Assembly: GCA_900541355.1 (NCBI GenBank)
Contig: UQJU01000063.1
Coordinates: 1 to 7,714, forward strand
DNA length: 7,714 nucleotides
From: Candidatus Avelusimicrobium fimicolum
GTDB lineage: Bacteria; Elusimicrobiota; Elusimicrobia; Elusimicrobiales; Elusimicrobiaceae
Direction: 5' to 3'
Shown here: positions 6,344 to 7,714 of the stretch, piece by piece
How positions within the stretch are numbered: the first letter of the stretch is position 1
How the letters are laid out: every line of letters starts with the position of its first letter
The notes under the pieces: generated by a model
Told to the model about the DNA's origin: nothing
Seen by the model: the letters and a program-made list of their open reading frames with translations, nothing else
Databases searched by the model: none
Made by a program: the position numbers and the translations under genes

Positions 6344-6667
6344 ATGTCCGAAGAAATTAAAAACACGCAAGCCCCCGCTGCGGCCAATGCCGCTGCTCCG
6401 GCCGCCCGCTCCGAAAGACCGGCGCGTCCGTTTATGGGCAAAAAGCGCTTTGAAAGCAGAAGAAAAGTCTGCAAAGTCTGCGCTGAAAAAATTGACAATG
6501 TGGATTACAAGAACTTTCAGTTCGTAAAGTCCTTTACTATGGAAAGCGGCAAAATCCTTTCCAGAAGAATTACCGGCACCTGCGCTAAACACCAGCGCCA
6601 GATTACCAAGGCTATCAAACGCGATCGCAACTTGGCTATCTTGCCGTATTCTTTGCCCAAGAAATAA
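6344..6667 (+). CDS. rpsR: 30S ribosomal protein S18, zinc-ligand type with N-terminal extension
   Basis: S18 binds the 16S platform with S6 and contacts mRNA near the exit path. The conserved core runs from about 37 to 104, with RRKVCKVC (39-46), VDYKN (53-57), GKILSRRITGTCAKHQRQ (69-86) and AIKRDRNLAILPY (90-102). It keeps four possible zinc ligands, C43 and C46 (CxxC) and C80 and H83 (CxxH), so it is the metal-binding form of S18; many bacteria have lost these residues. At 107 residues it exceeds the usual 75-85 because of a roughly 30-residue Ala/Pro-rich N-terminal extension that looks disordered. AGAGAG (6331-6336) supports ATG 6344. It sits 23 bases after ssb and 17 before rplI. Confidence 0.97.
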   Translation: MSEEIKNTQAPAAANAAAPAARSERPARPFMGKKRFESRRKVCKVCAEKIDNVDYKNFQFVKSFTMESGKILSRRITGTCAKHQRQITKAIKRDRNLAILPYSLPKK

Positions 6668-6670
6668 GCC

Positions 6671-6676
6671 GGAGGA
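6671..6676 (+). promoter_or_regulatory. Ribosome binding site of rplI
   Basis: GGAGGA lies eight bases before the rplI ATG at 6685, in the short gap after rpsR. It is a near-perfect Shine-Dalgarno match and clearly sets the start. It contrasts with the weak site before rpsF, the operon's regulated first gene. Confidence 0.82.
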
Positions 6677-6684
6677 CGCAAGAA

Positions 6685-7194
6685 ATGAAAGTTATTTTGA
6701 AACAGAACGTAAAAAATTTGGGTATGATGGGCTCCATCGTTGATGTAAAGCCCGGCTATGCCCGCAATTTCTTGGTGCCGCACCGCTTGGCCGAAATCGC
6801 CACGGAAGGCGCTATTAAGAATTGGCAGTTGGGCGCCGAAAGACGCGCCAAACGCATTGAAGCGGAACTCGCCGAAGCCCGCGCCATCGCCGAAAAATTG
6901 GCCGGTGTCGTGCTTCCGTTCACCAAAACCGTCAACAGCGACGGCGTGGTGTTCGGTTCCGTAAACAAAGCCGATATCTTTAAAGCCTTGAACGCCTTGG
7001 GCCACAACATTGCCAAGGACGCCATTGAACTCAATATGCCGATTAAGGCTTTGGGTGAAACCGAAGTGGGCATTTATTTGAAGCCCACCGTTACCGCGGT
7101 TATCAAGGTACAAATTAACCCCTTGACCACGGTGGAAGAAAAAGTAGCCGATGCTAAGCCGGAAGCCAAAGAAGCGGCGGCAGAAGCCAAATAA
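6685..7194 (+). CDS. rplI: 50S ribosomal protein L9
   Basis: L9 binds 23S rRNA near the base of the L1 stalk and reaches out as a long dumbbell that helps keep neighbouring ribosomes and the reading frame in order. The N-terminal RNA-binding domain carries the family signature: LGMMGSIVDVKPGYARNFLVP (12-32) has the conserved G16, V21, P23, GYARN (24-28) and P32. The charged connecting helix spans about 42-74 (Ala, Glu, Arg rich), and the C-terminal domain about 75-148 contains SDGVVFGSV (85-93). The last 20 residues are an extra Ala/Glu/Lys tail; 169 residues compares with the usual 148-150. It is last in the operon, ending 27 bases before a strong terminator. Confidence 0.97.
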   Translation: MKVILKQNVKNLGMMGSIVDVKPGYARNFLVPHRLAEIATEGAIKNWQLGAERRAKRIEAELAEARAIAEKLAGVVLPFTKTVNSDGVVFGSVNKADIFKALNALGHNIAKDAIELNMPIKALGETEVGIYLKPTVTAVIKVQINPLTTVEEKVADAKPEAKEAAAEAK

Positions 7195-7221
7195 CTCCCA
7201 ACCTAATTGCGTTTTGTAATG

Positions 7222-7247
7222 ACCCCCGCTCCGCGCGGGGGTTTTTT
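7222..7247 (+). terminator. Intrinsic terminator of the rpsF-rplI operon
   Basis: CCCCCGC (7223-7229) pairs perfectly with GCGGGGG (7235-7241) around a five-base loop, with an extra A-T pair at the base, and runs straight into TTTTTT (7242-7247). It is a textbook Rho-independent terminator and marks the end of the operon. Confidence 0.95.
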
Positions 7248-7266
7248 GTTGGTGTTAAATTAGGAA

Positions 7267-7310
7267 GTCATCCCGGAGTGTTTTTGTCTTATTGTTGTCA
7301 TTCCCGAGTG
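7267..7310. repeat. Two direct copies of a GTCATYCC... head sequence
   Basis: GTCATCCCGGAGTG (7267-7280) and GTCATTCCCGAGTG (7297-7310) match at 12 of 14 positions with a 30-base period. The same GTCAT head opens the hairpin at 7436, and its complement closes the units at 7420 and 7536. The first copy lacks a pairing arm and looks like a solo or decayed half-unit. Confidence 0.7.
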
Positions 7311-7325
7311 TCGTAATCGGGAATC
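7297..7325. repeat. Palindromic repeat unit, GTCATTCCCGA / TCGGGAATCT
   Basis: ATTCCCGA (7300-7307) pairs perfectly with TCGGGAAT (7317-7324) around nine bases. The layout GTCATTC, arm, loop, arm, GAATCT is the same as in the unit at 7436-7461, though the arm bases differ (CCGA against TGAA). It may be the left end of a decayed composite whose right end is at 7406-7420. Confidence 0.78.
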
Positions 7326-7356
7326 TGTTTTTGCCGTGGTTGTTCTCTTACAGAAC

Positions 7357-7420
7357 GACATATCCCCGAGCCCTGCGGGCCGCACCCTAGCGGGCCGCCA
7401 AAACTCTCGGGGATGATGAC
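7357..7420. repeat. Long palindromic unit with GC-rich tandem repeat in its centre
   Basis: GACATATCCCCGAG (7357-7370) is complementary to CTCGGGGATGATGAC (7406-7420), apart from one mismatch and one extra base. ATCCCCGAG against CTCGGGGAT is perfect. The interior holds a tandem repeat, CCCTGCGGGCCGCA (7371-7384) and CCCTAGCGGGCCGCC (7385-7399), differing by an inserted A and the last base. The two inner copies can also pair with each other (GGCCGC with GCGGGCC, one bulge), giving a branched or extended hairpin. Confidence 0.75.
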
Positions 7421-7435
7421 ATTATAAAATTTGGG

Positions 7436-7536
7436 GTCATTCTGAACTTGTTTCAGAATCTACCTTATGGGTTGTTAAAAACAACAGAAACAACTAACAA
7501 CACAATCAGTAGATCCTGAAATAAATTCAGGATGAC
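7436..7536. mobile_element. MITE-like element: 28-bp inverted repeats, each itself a hairpin
   Basis: The 28 bases at 7436-7463 and the reverse complement of 7509-7536 agree at 24 positions. Each arm is also a palindrome: ATTCTGAA (7439-7446) with TTCAGAAT (7452-7459), and ATCCTGAA (7513-7520) with TTCAGGAT (7526-7533), both with five-base loops. The 45-base centre is A/C-rich and holds a small GTTGTT/AACAAC hairpin (7471-7485) but no ORF. The outer ends read GTCAT...ATGAC. This resembles short non-autonomous intergenic repeats of the REP/MITE kind found in many copies in some genomes. No transposase or target duplication is evident, so mobility is unproven. Confidence 0.62.
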
Positions 7537-7702
7537 TTTTATAACCTCCTTATTTTTTATTGTTGCCTTTTTGTTTGTTTGCGACCTTACAAAACAGTGT
7601 GGCTCAATAAATCAAAAGGGAGCGAAAAATCTGCCGCCTGCAAGGCGCTTTTCCGTCGTTTATTTTAAAGGGGTTGTTTCGTTTTTTTTTTTTGTTAAAA
7701 TT
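7537..7702. other. A/T-rich gene-free stretch with a 12-T run
   Basis: No open frame with a ribosome binding site is apparent on either strand. A small hairpin, CGCCT (7635-7639) with AGGCG (7643-7647), is followed by CTTTT but is too short to call a terminator. A run of 12 T at 7682-7693 is followed by GTTAAAATTTT. From 7248 to the window end the gene-free region is about 465 bases, and the first part is filled by the repeats. Confidence 0.6.
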
Positions 7703-7708
7703 TTGACA
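7682..7708 (+). promoter_or_regulatory. Candidate -35 box with A/T-rich UP-like region at the right edge
   Basis: A perfect TTGACA lies at 7703-7708, directly preceded by the 12-T run and GTTAAAATTT, the kind of A/T tract that binds the RNA polymerase alpha subunit at strong promoters. The -10 box would fall near 7725, beyond the window, so only half the promoter can be seen. Confidence 0.5.
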
Positions 7709-7714
7709 TTGAGG

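Noticed and set aside
7371..7399. Direct repeats as a CRISPR remnant
   Set aside because: There are only two copies of 14-15 bases with no spacer between them, and they lie inside a hairpin.
7634..7651. CGCCT-GCA-AGGCG hairpin with CTTTT as a terminator
   Set aside because: A five-base stem and four T residues are too weak, and no gene ends just upstream on the + strand.
7250..7714. tRNA, small ORF or transposase in the right-hand gene-free region
   Set aside because: No cloverleaf, CCA end, ORF with a start and binding site, or transposase motif could be found on either strand by reading.

Overview
The window looks like ordinary bacterial chromosome with moderate GC. All recognisable genes are on the + strand. 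The best lineage guess is a gut-type member of the Elusimicrobiota. This rests on remembered resemblance of the phosphoglycerate mutase and ribosomal proteins and on the style of the palindromic intergenic repeats, not on any search, so it is weak.

Layout. (1) Positions 3-395 hold the 3' end of a cysteine-rich, probably exported protein whose start lies off the left edge. A strong palindrome at 407-429 follows it. (2) An extended -10 promoter at 477-485 starts a four-gene unit. Its genes are a membrane sensor histidine kinase (502-2211), a multi-pass membrane protein with a DUF3307-like N-terminus overlapping the kinase by 4 bases (2208-2921), a DEDDh 3'-5' exonuclease of the DnaQ family (2925-3518) and cofactor-independent phosphoglycerate mutase gpmI (3521-5074). 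A long intrinsic terminator at 5094-5150 closes the unit. (3) A small DUF167/YggU gene (5204-5431) stands alone, with little or no 5' leader visible. (4) A second extended -10 promoter (5458-5466) drives the conserved operon rpsF-ssb-rpsR-rplI (5546-7194), which ends at a textbook terminator (7222-7247). The short rpsF leader folds into a structure with a CCG bulge next to a GNRA-capped helix, as expected of the S6:S18 autoregulatory RNA. (5) From 7248 to the right edge there is no gene. The first 290 bases hold nested palindromic repeat units that share a GTCAT...ATGAC frame and resemble a small non-autonomous (MITE/REP-like) element. The last 40 bases hold a 12-T run and a perfect TTGACA, probably the start of a promoter for a gene beyond the window.

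Functionally, the ribosomal operon pairs S6 and S18, which bind each other on the 30S platform, with SSB and L9, and the leader RNA is positioned to let the S6:S18 complex limit its own synthesis. The kinase has no response regulator in the window, so its output partner is elsewhere. Its tight coupling to the DUF3307-like membrane protein is the least explained gene pair here. I found no CRISPR array, toxin-antitoxin pair, phage gene, transposase, tRNA or rRNA. The observations most worth following up are the rpsF leader, the 7267-7536 repeat block and the kinase/membrane-protein pair.
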